64,000 nucleotides of DNA from assembly GCF_033110965.1 (NCBI RefSeq), contig NZ_CP137003.1, forward strand, positions 1,302,001 through 1,366,000, written 5' to 3'. Shown here piece after piece: positions 50,646 through 59,306 of this stretch (position 1 is its first letter; each line of letters opens with the position of its first letter). Position numbers and translations under genes: made by a program. The DNA is from Raineyella sp. LH-20 (GTDB lineage: Bacteria > Actinomycetota > Actinomycetes > Propionibacteriales > Propionibacteriaceae). Under the pieces are notes generated by a model that was not told the origin of the DNA, searched no databases, and saw only the letters and a program-made list of their open reading frames with translations.

Positions 50646-50807
50646 GGCGCAGATGTGTCGGACTAGGTGTGATACTCGTCACATGTGTGCCGCTGTGTGA
50701 AACCTGTGGGCTAGCCTGTTTGCGGGGCGGCCCACACAGGTGGGGGACAGGTGGTGGACAGGCTGTCCCGACAGGGATTGCACGACCACTTCTGAGAGGG
50801 GCACACG

Positions 50808-51449
50808 ATGTCCGACAACACCTCGACCCGCTGGACCCGCAGCCACAAGATTCGCGCTCTCCTCGCCGGTGGAGTCGTGCTCGGTGTCGGAGCGGCCGTC
50901 ACCCTGGCCGCCTGGAACGACTCGGAATTCGCGCAGGGCGACTTCACGGCGGGCACGTTCAATCTGGAGGGCAGCACCGACGGCACGACCTACGCCCAGC
51001 ACAGCACGTCCGCCGCTGCCGCGCTCGTGTTCGACTCGACGACATACAGCGGGAACATCACGCCCGACGACGTGCTCTACAAGGCCTTCTGGGTGCGCCT
51101 CGACAGCGCCACCACGAGCGATGCGACGCTGGGGCTCGCGACGACGACGCCGGATCCGACGACCGGCACCAATGCGGACCATCTTTCGTACGACATCTAC
51201 CAGCTCGCCGCCGGCGACACCTGCGACGCCGCCACGGTCAGCACGGCGACAGCCGTGTGGTCCGGCGCCACGCTGAGCGCTCGTCCGGCCATCCCGCCCA
51301 CCATCCACCTCACCAAGGGCGCCACCACCGGGACCGCGGGCACCGCCGTGCAGCTCTGCGTCAAGGTCACCGCCGGCCCCGAGGGCAGTCTCGTGCAGGG
51401 CGGCCCCGCCTCGACCGTCTGGGAGTTCAAGGCCACCAGCGTCAGCTGA
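50808..51449 (+). CDS. Exported protein with SipW-type signal sequence (RER_14450-like), first of three
   Basis: 213 residues. The N-terminus has a basic region, a hydrophobic helix (ALLAGGVVLGVGAAVTLAAW), and right after it NDSEFAQGDFTAGTFNLEG, the 'alternate signal' pattern (LAAWxDxExaxGxF) of proteins processed by SipW-like signal peptidases. The mature part is Thr/Ala/Asp-rich and predicted to be beta-sheet, like TasA/CalY-type surface proteins, with two Cys. It is first of a four-gene cluster ending with the peptidase and a third exported protein. GAGAGGGG supports the start. Confidence 0.82.
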   Translation: MSDNTSTRWTRSHKIRALLAGGVVLGVGAAVTLAAWNDSEFAQGDFTAGTFNLEGSTDGTTYAQHSTSAAAALVFDSTTYSGNITPDDVLYKAFWVRLDSATTSDATLGLATTTPDPTTGTNADHLSYDIYQLAAGDTCDAATVSTATAVWSGATLSARPAIPPTIHLTKGATTGTAGTAVQLCVKVTAGPEGSLVQGGPASTVWEFKATSVS

Positions 51450-51524
51450 TCGGTGACCGGCGCAGCAGCGCCACGGGCACGTGAGGACCGTCCGGGAGGA
51501 CGGCGGGCGATGGAGGGCTGACGG

Positions 51525-52160
51525 ATGAGCCGTGAGTCGGCGGGATGGTCGCGGCGCGCAGGGCTGTGGAGACGTCTGCGCGCCGTACTGGCCGGCGGGC
51601 TGGTGTTCGGGATCGGGGCGACGCTCACCCTCGCCGCCTGGAACGACAGCGAGTACGCCGCCGGCCAGTTCGCGGCGAGCACGTTCGCCACCGAGTCCAG
51701 GTCCAACAGCGGAGCGATCTGGGTGAGCACCACCCAGGGCTCACCCGCCACGCTCGATTTCGCCGCCGCCACGATGTCGCCGACCGTGTCGCACTACGCG
51801 TACTTGGACGTCCGGACCACCGCGGCGAGCACGGTGGGCGGGGCAGTCGCGCTCGACTCGGCCAGCAAGACGGGCACCCTCGCCGCTGTTCTCGAATACC
51901 GCACGGTGCTCATCGGCTCGACCGCCACCTGCAACGCCGCCGCCTTCTCCGGCTCGCCGACCTGGGTCGCGGGTGGCGCGAGCACGTACCTCGCTGGGGG
52001 CACGATGCCCACCACTCCGCCGAACACCGCCCTGTCGGCCGGCGCCGCCAACACCCTGCGCTACTGCTTCGACGTCCGCGTCACCACGGGGGCCCCCAAC
52101 ACTTACCAAGGGACCAGCGGCACGCTCACCTGGGGCTTCCTGGCGACCTCGTCCAGCTGA
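51525..52160 (+). CDS. Exported protein with SipW-type signal sequence, second of three
   Basis: 211 residues, clearly paralogous to the previous gene at the N-terminus: AVLAGGLVFGIGATLTLAAW followed by NDSEYAAGQFAASTFATES. The mature part is Ser/Thr/Ala-rich beta sequence with two Cys (STATCNAAAF, LRYCFDVRV) and diverges strongly from its neighbour. Probably a surface or matrix component. The peptidase gene follows 11 nt after its stop with GAGGAGGTGA. Confidence 0.82.
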   Translation: MSRESAGWSRRAGLWRRLRAVLAGGLVFGIGATLTLAAWNDSEYAAGQFAASTFATESRSNSGAIWVSTTQGSPATLDFAAATMSPTVSHYAYLDVRTTAASTVGGAVALDSASKTGTLAAVLEYRTVLIGSTATCNAAAFSGSPTWVAGGASTYLAGGTMPTTPPNTALSAGAANTLRYCFDVRVTTGAPNTYQGTSGTLTWGFLATSSS

Positions 52161-52171
52161 GAGGAGGTGAC

Positions 52172-53632
52172 ATGGGCGCCGTACGACGCATCGCGCGCGC
52201 CACCGAAGAGGTGGTGCTGACCGTCCTATCGATCCTCGGTGCCCTGTGTCTGGTGCTGGTCGTGCTGGCGTTGGTCTTCGACGTCACGCTGATCATGTTC
52301 AAGACCGGATCGATGAGCCCGACCATTCCGGCCGGTTCGGTCGCGGTCGTCCGCAAGATCCCTGCCTCGGCGGTGAAGGTCGGCGACGTCGTCACCGTCG
52401 ACCGTGCCGGACAGTTGCCGGTGACCCACCGGGTCACCTCGGTGAGGCCGGGCCCGGCCCCCGACCAGCGGGTCCTCACCCTGAAGGGCGACGCGAACGA
52501 AGCGGAGGATGCGGCCCCGTACACCGTCTCGACCGTACGCATCACTCTCGCCTCGGTGCCCGGGCTGGCGCGGGTGATCGTCCGGATGTCGAATCCCTAT
52601 GTGCTCGGCGCGATCACTATCGGGGCGTCCCTGCTGGTCACCTGGGCGTTCTGGCCGCGCGACGGCGGGTCCGGGGACAAGGAGCCCCCGGCGGGCGGTG
52701 GGCGGGCGTCGGGTGACTCGGGCGAGGGGTTGATCCGACGGGAGGGCGCGGGCTTGGGTGAGGCGTCGACCTCGGACGAGGGGGCGATCCTGGGCAAGGG
52801 CCCGGTTCGCGGCGAGCGGGCGATCCCGGGGCCCTGGTCGCCGCCCGGGCACGTCCCCCCTCGGCATGCGGTCGAGTCCCCGCGCAGCGGTCCGCGACGT
52901 GCCGGCCGGTCTGCGGTCGACTCCGCGCCCGGTCCCCGCGGCCACCGCCGCCCCCGCCGCGCCGGCCTGGTGGTGACGGTGCTGATCGCTCTGGCACTGG
53001 TGGTCGGTGGCCTGGCCGCGCTCGCGGTCACCCTCCCGGCTGCGGCGGCGCAGCCGCAGACCGTACGCGGCAGATACCTCACCCTGGTCTCGGTCCCTGA
53101 TCCCCGGATGGCCACGATGGGCCCCGGGGAGACCGTCCACTGGCAGGTGGGAATCTCCGTCGACGCGCCCGACCCGGGCACTGTCGACATCGGCCTGTCG
53201 GCCACCGGCAACGCCAGCATGGGGCTGACCGCCGCCGCGACGGCCTGTTCGGTCGCATGGGTCGACGGGGTGTGCGCCGGCCGGTCCTGGCCGTTGCCCG
53301 CTCTCGACCCGCTGCCGATCGACGGGGCCGAACACGCGTTGCTCACGATGCCGTCCGGCGAGGAACGGTGGGTGTTGCTGGCCGTCACGATGCCGGCCAC
53401 GGCTCGACCCAGCCCCGGCGCCGGCGTGTCGGCGCTGGTGCACGCCTCCGGCCACGGCGACTCGCTGGCGGTCGGGCCGGGTGGTCTCGCCGGCACCGGT
53501 GGTCCGAGCGCCCGCTGGCCGCTGCTGCTGGCCGTCGCGGCGCTCGCCGCTGGTCTCACGCTGACCCTGTGGGCGAGGCGACCGAACCGACGCCACCTCG
53601 GTGACGCCGACAGGACCGGGGTCCGGTCGTGA
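52172..53632 (+). CDS. SipW-type signal peptidase I fused to a surface domain with an LAGTG sorting-like signal
   Basis: 486 residues. The N-terminal helix (13-37) leads into the peptidase: nucleophile Ser47 in KTGSMSPTIPAG, His86 in LPVTHRV in place of the bacterial Lys (an ER/SipW-type Ser-His dyad), and the KGDANEAED box (105-113). A second helix (142-161) returns to the cytosol. A Gly/Pro/Arg-rich linker (162-264) and a third helix (265-287) lead to an extracellular beta-rich domain with two Cys in ATACSVAW and DGVCAG. The C-terminus has LAGTG (439-443), a helix and Arg residues, like a class E sortase signal, though 12 residues follow. Its substrates are probably the three flanking exported proteins. 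Confidence 0.85.
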   Translation: MGAVRRIARATEEVVLTVLSILGALCLVLVVLALVFDVTLIMFKTGSMSPTIPAGSVAVVRKIPASAVKVGDVVTVDRAGQLPVTHRVTSVRPGPAPDQRVLTLKGDANEAEDAAPYTVSTVRITLASVPGLARVIVRMSNPYVLGAITIGASLLVTWAFWPRDGGSGDKEPPAGGGRASGDSGEGLIRREGAGLGEASTSDEGAILGKGPVRGERAIPGPWSPPGHVPPRHAVESPRSGPRRAGRSAVDSAPGPRGHRRPRRAGLVVTVLIALALVVGGLAALAVTLPAAAAQPQTVRGRYLTLVSVPDPRMATMGPGETVHWQVGISVDAPDPGTVDIGLSATGNASMGLTAAATACSVAWVDGVCAGRSWPLPALDPLPIDGAEHALLTMPSGEERWVLLAVTMPATARPSPGAGVSALVHASGHGDSLAVGPGGLAGTGGPSARWPLLLAVAALAAGLTLTLWARRPNRRHLGDADRTGVRS

Positions 53633-54273
53633 GTCGACGCGCACGCCGGTCGGGCGGGAGCCGGGCAGCTCGCCGGTCGGGCGAGGGAGCAGTTCGCCCG
53701 ACGTACGGGACTCGAGCAGTACGCCGGACGAGCGGGACTCGACGCGTACGCCGCTCGACCCGGGCCCGGATCATGGCCGTCCTGTGTGCGCTGTTGATGG
53801 TGCTGCCGGCCGGGCTCGGCGCATCGGCCGGCCAGACGGAAGCCTCCTGGGCCGGCAGCGAGTACGGCGAGGGGAGCTTCACCGCGAAGACGGTGCCGCC
53901 TCCCACGGTGTCCCATCCCTGCGGCGTTGACACTGTATTGATCACATTGGTGTTCACGGACGCCTGGGTCGATTTCGCTCCTCCCGCCGGATACACCAAG
54001 GACGACATCACGTGGCGCACCGGGAAGAGCACCACGAGTCTGGCTACGGTCACTCCCGCAGTCACCCCAAACGGCAACGCTTACCGTGCCAAGTTCAGTC
54101 GTGGTCTCCTCGAGTCAGTCCTGGGAGCGTTGTGGGATGCGCTCACCGGGAGCACGTTCTACATCGAGGCGAGGACGATGGATGGGACATGGACGTCCGA
54201 GTCCAGGTACTCGAAAGTCGACACCGGTCTCCTCGGCCTCAACTCTTCCTGCACCGACAACGTCACCCCCTGA
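53629..54273 (+). CDS. Exported protein with SipW-type signal sequence and long Arg-rich N-terminus, third of three
   Basis: 214 residues from GTG 53629, overlapping the peptidase stop by 4 nt. The first 45 residues hold about 17 Arg in repeated RRSG/VRRT/TRAR units, then a hydrophobic helix (MAVLCALLMVLPAGLGASAG) and EASWAGSEYGEGSFTAKT, the SipW-type cleavage region. The mature part has PPAGYTKDDITWRTG and two Cys. ATG 53773 would give a short conventional signal without the Arg-rich part, but lacks a convincing ribosome-binding site. The Arg-rich section comes from degenerate DNA repeats. Confidence 0.75.
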   Translation: MSRRARRSGGSRAARRSGEGAVRPTYGTRAVRRTSGTRRVRRSTRARIMAVLCALLMVLPAGLGASAGQTEASWAGSEYGEGSFTAKTVPPPTVSHPCGVDTVLITLVFTDAWVDFAPPAGYTKDDITWRTGKSTTSLATVTPAVTPNGNAYRAKFSRGLLESVLGALWDALTGSTFYIEARTMDGTWTSESRYSKVDTGLLGLNSSCTDNVTP

Positions 54274-54287
54274 CCAGTCCGCCACGA

Positions 54288-55538
54288 TCACGACGGTGTG
54301 ACCGGCGTGGCGTCGGCCACCAGGACCAGCGCGTCGTACGCATCGGCCGGAACGGTCGGCACCGTCACCAGCGGCGGCACCCAGGCCTGCCAGGCCGCGA
54401 AGCTGTCGCCGGCACTGCCCATCGGCACGCTCCGGCGCAGCAGGGCGGCGTTGGCGGGGCTGGCGGTGCCCACCTCCAGGTAGCCCTGCCGTGTCCCCGC
54501 GAACATGCCGCGCAGCGGAGTGGGGTGGTCGATGACGAACTCGCGTCGCCCCGCACCGCCGTCGGCGAGGAACCGGGTCCGGATGAAATCGGTGCCGATC
54601 ACCCGATAGCCGTCGCCCCACCGCCGCGCGGCGAGCGTGCCGAGGTCGTCGTGACGATAGGCGGCACTGGCCTTGTCGACGTGGCCGTCGTGGGCGAACA
54701 GCAGGACGTGGGCCCCGGTGTCCGCGGCGCCCGCGGCGCCCGTACTGTCGCGCGCGACCGCGCGGTCGAGGTTGGCGTACATCACCTGCGCCCGGGTCGC
54801 CATGTAGTCGGCGCCGTGCTGCTGCAGGTCGCGGCCCTGTTGCAGTGCTTGTGCGGCGTCCAGGGCGATCCGGCCGGTGGGATCGGTGGCCCCGGTGGCC
54901 TCGACCGCGGCCGCCAGCTCGTCCAACGCCGGCGCGATCGCGCGGTAGTCGGCGGCCGTACGGTGCTCGTCGGTCAGTCCCGCCAGGGTGTCGGACAGGC
55001 GTGCCGCAGCGGCCGGATCGTACGCTGCCAGCCGGCCGAGGGCGAGCCGCTTGTTGGCGTCCACGCGCTGCACGTCCATCCCGACCAGGTGGGTGCGCTC
55101 CCCCGCGGGCAGCGTCGCGTTCCGATCGCGGAGGACTTGCAGGAAGTCCGCGACCTGTCGGGTCTTGTTCAGTCGGAAGCCGAAGCGCAGGGCGGCCTCG
55201 CGGGCGGTGCCCGGCCCGCCCTGCACGAACCGGTCGACCATCGCCACCGAACCGACGTCCTCCTCCAGCACGATGGTGCGGAACTGCGGCAGTTTGCGGG
55301 CCAGCTCCGTCCGCAGCGTCTGGAACTCGGCGTTGCCGTGGGTGGCCTCGCCGAGCGCCAGCACGGTCGCGCCGGTCAGCTGCGGCCCGAGGGCGGCCGC
55401 GGTGAACTCGACCGCCTGCGGTTCTCCCTGGGCCCGGGTCGTCCAGGCCCGCCGACCGACGCCAGCGGCCGCGACGACCACCACGGCGAGGAGGATGCCG
55501 ACCGTACGCCGCCAGGCCCGGGATCGTACGGTCCTCAT
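54288..55538 (-). CDS. Erythromycin esterase family protein, membrane-anchored
   Basis: 416 residues. One N-terminal helix (VGILLAVVVVAAAGVG) anchors or exports it. The catalytic domain shows the family's Glu/His signature in LALGEATHGNAEFQTLR, VLEEDVGSVAMVD, LVGMDVQRVDA and LLFAHDGHVDKAS. Relatives include EreA/EreB macrolide esterases, but many are of unknown substrate. The ATG overlaps the ABC permease stop by 4 nt (ATGA), so it is co-expressed with an exporter. A resistance role is possible but not shown. Confidence 0.82.
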   Translation of the reverse strand: MRTVRSRAWRRTVGILLAVVVVAAAGVGRRAWTTRAQGEPQAVEFTAAALGPQLTGATVLALGEATHGNAEFQTLRTELARKLPQFRTIVLEEDVGSVAMVDRFVQGGPGTAREAALRFGFRLNKTRQVADFLQVLRDRNATLPAGERTHLVGMDVQRVDANKRLALGRLAAYDPAAAARLSDTLAGLTDEHRTAADYRAIAPALDELAAAVEATGATDPTGRIALDAAQALQQGRDLQQHGADYMATRAQVMYANLDRAVARDSTGAAGAADTGAHVLLFAHDGHVDKASAAYRHDDLGTLAARRWGDGYRVIGTDFIRTRFLADGGAGRREFVIDHPTPLRGMFAGTRQGYLEVGTASPANAALLRRSVPMGSAGDSFAAWQAWVPPLVTVPTVPADAYDALVLVADATPVTPS

Positions 55539-56350
55539 CGGATCTCCGCCCGTATCTCGCGAGCGACGCCGACGGCGGCCGGCGCGACGACCCAGACCAG
55601 GAGGCTCACGGCGATCCGGCCGAGGTCGGTCCCGGTGGTGTCCTGGGCCAGCCGGGCGGCGGCCGCCGGATCCAGCCAGCTGAGCACCTCCGCGGCGGTC
55701 GGGCCGGCCTGCGCGATGAGGCTGGCGAGCATCGGCCACACCAGGAGGATCACGATCGGTGCGGGAGCGTTGCCGCACAGGTATGCCAGGGCCCAGCCGC
55801 TCAGCGCCAGCGCGATGTTCGCGACGGTGAACGCCGCGAGCGTGCGCCAGTCGACGGTCCACACCACCTGGTGGCCGGTGAGCGTCGCCCCCACCGGGGC
55901 GATGACCAGCGCGGCGACCAGCGCCGCCACCGTGACGACCAGGGCGACGGCGGCCGCGGCCGCGGCCTTGGCGGCGATCACCCGGCCACGGCGCGGCGTG
56001 AGGGCGTACGTGGTCAGGGCGGTCCGATGGGCCCGCTCGCCGGTCACCAGCAGGACGGCCGCCACGGCCGCGAGGGTGCCGCCGGGCACGCCGCTCATGG
56101 TGACGACATCGGTGAAGGTGACCGGGTCGCGGTAGAGCACCGTGCCGCCGCCGAAGACACCGGCGAGCGCGGCCGCGGTGACCACCAGGGCGATCCCGGA
56201 GCGGGTGTCGACGAGCTTGCGCAGTTCGACCAGCCAGCTGCGGGCCGCGCCGGGGACGGCCGATCCGAGCCGGGCGTCGAGGGCATCGGGGCTGCTGAGG
56301 GGATCGAGGCGACCGGGACGGTCGAGGGGATCGAGGGGACGTGTGGTCAT
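55535..56350 (-). CDS. ABC transporter permease (ABC-2-like)
   Basis: 271 residues with about six membrane helices, among them GIALVVTAAALAGVFGG, AVALVVTVAALVAALVIAP and RIAVSLLVWVVAPAAVGVA. The loop ERAHRTALTTYALTPRRGRV, with RAHRTALTT, is typical of permeases exporting drugs, lantibiotics or lipids. A Pro/Asp-rich N-terminal stretch of about 35 residues precedes the first helix. It pairs with the ATPase encoded 26 bp upstream. Confidence 0.85.
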   Translation of the reverse strand: MTTRPLDPLDRPGRLDPLSSPDALDARLGSAVPGAARSWLVELRKLVDTRSGIALVVTAAALAGVFGGGTVLYRDPVTFTDVVTMSGVPGGTLAAVAAVLLVTGERAHRTALTTYALTPRRGRVIAAKAAAAAAVALVVTVAALVAALVIAPVGATLTGHQVVWTVDWRTLAAFTVANIALALSGWALAYLCGNAPAPIVILLVWPMLASLIAQAGPTAAEVLSWLDPAAAARLAQDTTGTDLGRIAVSLLVWVVAPAAVGVAREIRAEIR

Positions 56351-56376
56351 CACAGGGCTCCGTCCGTGGCGGATGG

Positions 56377-57069
56377 TTAGGCGGTGAGGTCGAAGTAGAG
56401 GTCCTCGACCGAGGCGTGCCGGGTGCGGAGGACGTCCAGCCGGTCGTCGGCGAGCACCCGGCCGGCGCCGATGATGACGAGACGGTCCGCGACCCGTTCG
56501 ACCTCGCTCAGGGCGTGGCTGGACAGCAGGACGGCACAGCCGCGCTCGGCGCGGGCGCGCAGCAGGTCGGCGAGCCAGCGCTGCCCCTGCGGGTCGAGGC
56601 CGTTGGCGGGCTCGTCGAGCACCAGGGCCACCGGATCGCCGAGCAGCGCCTGCGCGATGCCGAGCCGCTGCCGCATCCCCAGCGAGTAGCCGCCGACCCG
56701 CCGCCCGGCGGCCGGGGTGAGGCCGACCTCGGCGAGCACCTCCTCGGCGCGGCTGGCGGGCAGGCCGATGGTCCAGCAGGCCAGCCGCAGCGACTCGCGC
56801 CCCGTACGCCCCGGATGGAACGCGTCGGCATCCACCAGGCCACCGACGACCCGCCCAGGGGCGGGCAGCTCGGCGTAGCGGCGCCCGGCGACGTGGGCAT
56901 GCCCGGAGTCGGCGTGCCCGAGCCCGAGCAGGATCCGCAGGGCGGTGGACTTCCCGGCGCCGTTCGGCCCGAGGACGCCGGTCACCGAGCCCGGTGCGAC
57001 GCTGAACGAGACATCGGTGAGCGCATCCACGCCGGGGTAGTGGACGGTGAGGTGGCTGAACTCGATCAT
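56377..57069 (-). CDS. ABC transporter ATP-binding protein (drug/peptide exporter type)
   Basis: 230 residues. Walker A LGPNGAGKSTALRIL, Q-loop region at VVGGLVDADAFHPGRTGRE, signature YSLGMRQRLGIAQALLG, Walker B ALVLDEPANGLDP and switch His in LLSSHALSEVERV. The SLGMRQRL signature and size fit bacitracin/lantibiotic-type exporters. It diverges from the two-component genes, which are the likely regulators. Confidence 0.92.
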   Translation of the reverse strand: MIEFSHLTVHYPGVDALTDVSFSVAPGSVTGVLGPNGAGKSTALRILLGLGHADSGHAHVAGRRYAELPAPGRVVGGLVDADAFHPGRTGRESLRLACWTIGLPASRAEEVLAEVGLTPAAGRRVGGYSLGMRQRLGIAQALLGDPVALVLDEPANGLDPQGQRWLADLLRARAERGCAVLLSSHALSEVERVADRLVIIGAGRVLADDRLDVLRTRHASVEDLYFDLTA

Positions 57070-57231
57070 GGCTCCACTCCAGCGGATCCGGCCGGGTCGG
57101 CACATCGGCAGAGCGGCCGCGCCGCTCCGGACCATCGGCCACGGACCGGGGTCACTCGACCAGCCGATGGGCCAGCGGTCTGTGGCCGAAGGTCGCTCGT
57201 CGCCGAGCGTGCGGCCTGGGAGACTCAGGTC

Positions 57232-58530
57232 ATGTCCACCGCCTCCCCGGTCAGTCCATCCGCGGTCAGTCCATCCGCGGTCACCCGGCAGGACGCCGCG
57301 ATCGGCTGGATGGTCGCGGTGCTCTTCTGGCTGTACTACCTGTCGCCGGTCGTCGTACGCCCCGATCGGTGGACCTTCGCGCTGGTAGCCGGCCTGCCCG
57401 GGCTGGCGGCCCTCGCCGCCCTCACCCTCCGTCATCGGCGCCCGGTCGCGACGGTCGTCCTCACCGGCGCCTGCCTGATGGTGACCGCCACGGCCACCGG
57501 CGCCGTCCTGGTCGCCCAGGTCAGCCTCGCCCACCGCATGCGCCGGTTCGTCCCGGTCCTGCTGTCGGCGGGCGGCCTGCTGGCGGTCAAGGTCGTGGAA
57601 GTGGCCGTCTACGCCGTCGTGACTCGGCAACCCGTACGTTCCTCGGCGGTCGGGTTCGAACTCCTGCTGCTCATCGCCGGCCTGGTGATCGCCACCCTCT
57701 CCGGCCGGCTGCGACGCAGTCAGGAAGAGGAGGAGGTGAGCCGGGCCGCGTCCGAGCGGGCCGAGCAGGAGACGGCACGGGCGCGGATCGCGGCAGAAGA
57801 GGCCCGGCTGGCCGAGGCGCGGCTGGCGGAGCGGGCCCGGATCGCGAGGGAGATGCACGACGTGGTCGCCCACCGGATCTCGCTGGTGGCGATGCACGCG
57901 GGTGTCCTCGCCCACACGGCCGTCGACGACAGTGGCCGGGAGACGGCGCGACTCATCCAGTCGAACGCCCGGGAGGCGCTGGCCGAGTTGCGGGTCGTCC
58001 TCGCCGATCTGCGCGACGAGGATCCCCCTGGCGTACGAGGCGGTGGCGGGGGAGATGTGGGCGTACGTGGCAGCGAACCGCCCGGCACCGACCGCGCCGC
58101 AGGCCCGCGGGGCGCCGACGCCCCGCCCGAGCCGCCCCAGCCCACGCTGGCCGACCTGCCCCGGCTGGTGGCCGACAACCGGCAGGCCGGCCAGCGGATC
58201 GACCTCGCCCTGTCCGTCGTCGCCGACGAGGTGCCGCCCCGACTCAGCCGGCAGGCCTACCGGATCGTCCAGGAGGGCCTCACCAATGCGCGCAAGCACG
58301 CCCCGGGTGTGCCGGTCACCGTCGAGGTGACCGGGCGCTCCGGCAGTCGGCTGGCCGTCGCCGTCACCAATCCGCTGACCGACCTCGCCCCGCCCGACAC
58401 GACCGGCAGCAGGCTCGGACTGGTCGGCATCGCCGAGCGGGTCGCGCTGCTCGGCGGGTCGGTCACCCACGGGATCCGGGAGGGGCGGTACGAACTCACC
58501 GCCTCGCTGCCCTGGACGGTGCTGGCATGA
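57232..58530 (+). CDS. Sensor histidine kinase (HisKA_3 / NarL-type)
   Basis: 432 residues. About five N-terminal membrane helices (30-165) with no large extracellular domain are followed by a coiled-coil rich in Glu/Arg/Ala. The dimerisation and phosphoacceptor region ERARIAREMHDVVAHRISLV contains the target His. A Gly/Pro-rich insert (about 265-300) and the HATPase domain follow (RIVQEGLTNARKHAPG as N-box, SRLGLVGIAERVALLGG as G-box). This architecture suits intramembrane sensing of envelope stress or antibiotics. It passes phosphate to the regulator encoded 13 bp downstream. Confidence 0.93.
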   Translation: MSTASPVSPSAVSPSAVTRQDAAIGWMVAVLFWLYYLSPVVVRPDRWTFALVAGLPGLAALAALTLRHRRPVATVVLTGACLMVTATATGAVLVAQVSLAHRMRRFVPVLLSAGGLLAVKVVEVAVYAVVTRQPVRSSAVGFELLLLIAGLVIATLSGRLRRSQEEEEVSRAASERAEQETARARIAAEEARLAEARLAERARIAREMHDVVAHRISLVAMHAGVLAHTAVDDSGRETARLIQSNAREALAELRVVLADLRDEDPPGVRGGGGGDVGVRGSEPPGTDRAAGPRGADAPPEPPQPTLADLPRLVADNRQAGQRIDLALSVVADEVPPRLSRQAYRIVQEGLTNARKHAPGVPVTVEVTGRSGSRLAVAVTNPLTDLAPPDTTGSRLGLVGIAERVALLGGSVTHGIREGRYELTASLPWTVLA

Positions 58531-58543
58531 CGAAGGGGTTGGC

Positions 58544-59185
58544 ATGATCACCGTGCTGGTGGTCGACGACGATCCGCTGGTCCGCACCGGGCTGCGGATG
58601 ATCCTCGGCCTCGACGTCGATCTCGCCCTCGCCGGGGAGGCGGCCGACGGCGAGGAGGCGCTGGCCCGGATCGGCGAGCTGCGGCCCGACGTGGTGCTGC
58701 TCGACGTACGGATGCCGGAGCTGGACGGGCTGGGCGTGCTGCAACGACTCCAGGGCCGCGCCGACGCTCCCGCCGTCGTCGTGCTGACCACCTTCGACAC
58801 CGACGACTACGTGCTGCGGGCCCTGGCGGCGGGCGCGCGGGGCTTCCTGCTCAAGGACGCCGACCCCACCGAGATGATCGCGGCAGTCAAAGCCGCCCAC
58901 CGCGGCGAGCCGGTGCTGTCGCCGTCGGTGACAGCGACGGTGATCCGGGCGGCCACCGCGGCCCCGACGACCGACCCGACGGCGGTGGCGATGGTCGCCG
59001 ACCTCACCGACCGGGAACGCGAGGTGGCCCGGCTGCTGCTGGCCGGGCGGACCAACGCCGAGATCGGCGGCAGGCTGGCGATGAGCCTGGCCACGGTGAA
59101 GGCCCACGTCACCCGGATCTTCACCAAGGTCGGCGTCGACAACCGCGTGTCGGCGGCGATGGTGCTGCGCGACGCCGGTCTGTGA
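58544..59185 (+). CDS. NarL/LuxR-family response regulator
   Basis: 213 residues. The receiver domain has the acidic pocket VVDDDPLVR, phospho-acceptor Asp in VLLDVRMPELDG, Thr in VLTTFDTDD and Lys in FLLKDADP. The C-terminal LuxR helix-turn-helix is LTDREREVARLLLAGRTNAE, then ATVKAHVTRIFTKVG. GAAGGGG supports the start. It is the partner of the adjacent kinase and probably activates the divergent ABC exporter operon. Confidence 0.95.
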   Translation: MITVLVVDDDPLVRTGLRMILGLDVDLALAGEAADGEEALARIGELRPDVVLLDVRMPELDGLGVLQRLQGRADAPAVVVLTTFDTDDYVLRALAAGARGFLLKDADPTEMIAAVKAAHRGEPVLSPSVTATVIRAATAAPTTDPTAVAMVADLTDREREVARLLLAGRTNAEIGGRLAMSLATVKAHVTRIFTKVGVDNRVSAAMVLRDAGL

Positions 59186-59306
59186 TCAGTGCGGGCTCAG
59201 GATTCCTGGCCCGGACCCCTCGGCCACCCGACCTGGGGTGCATCTGGCGGGTGGTCTGGACGGCGGCCGGCGACACCGCCGCCGACCTGGCCACTGCCTA
59301 CCCCGC

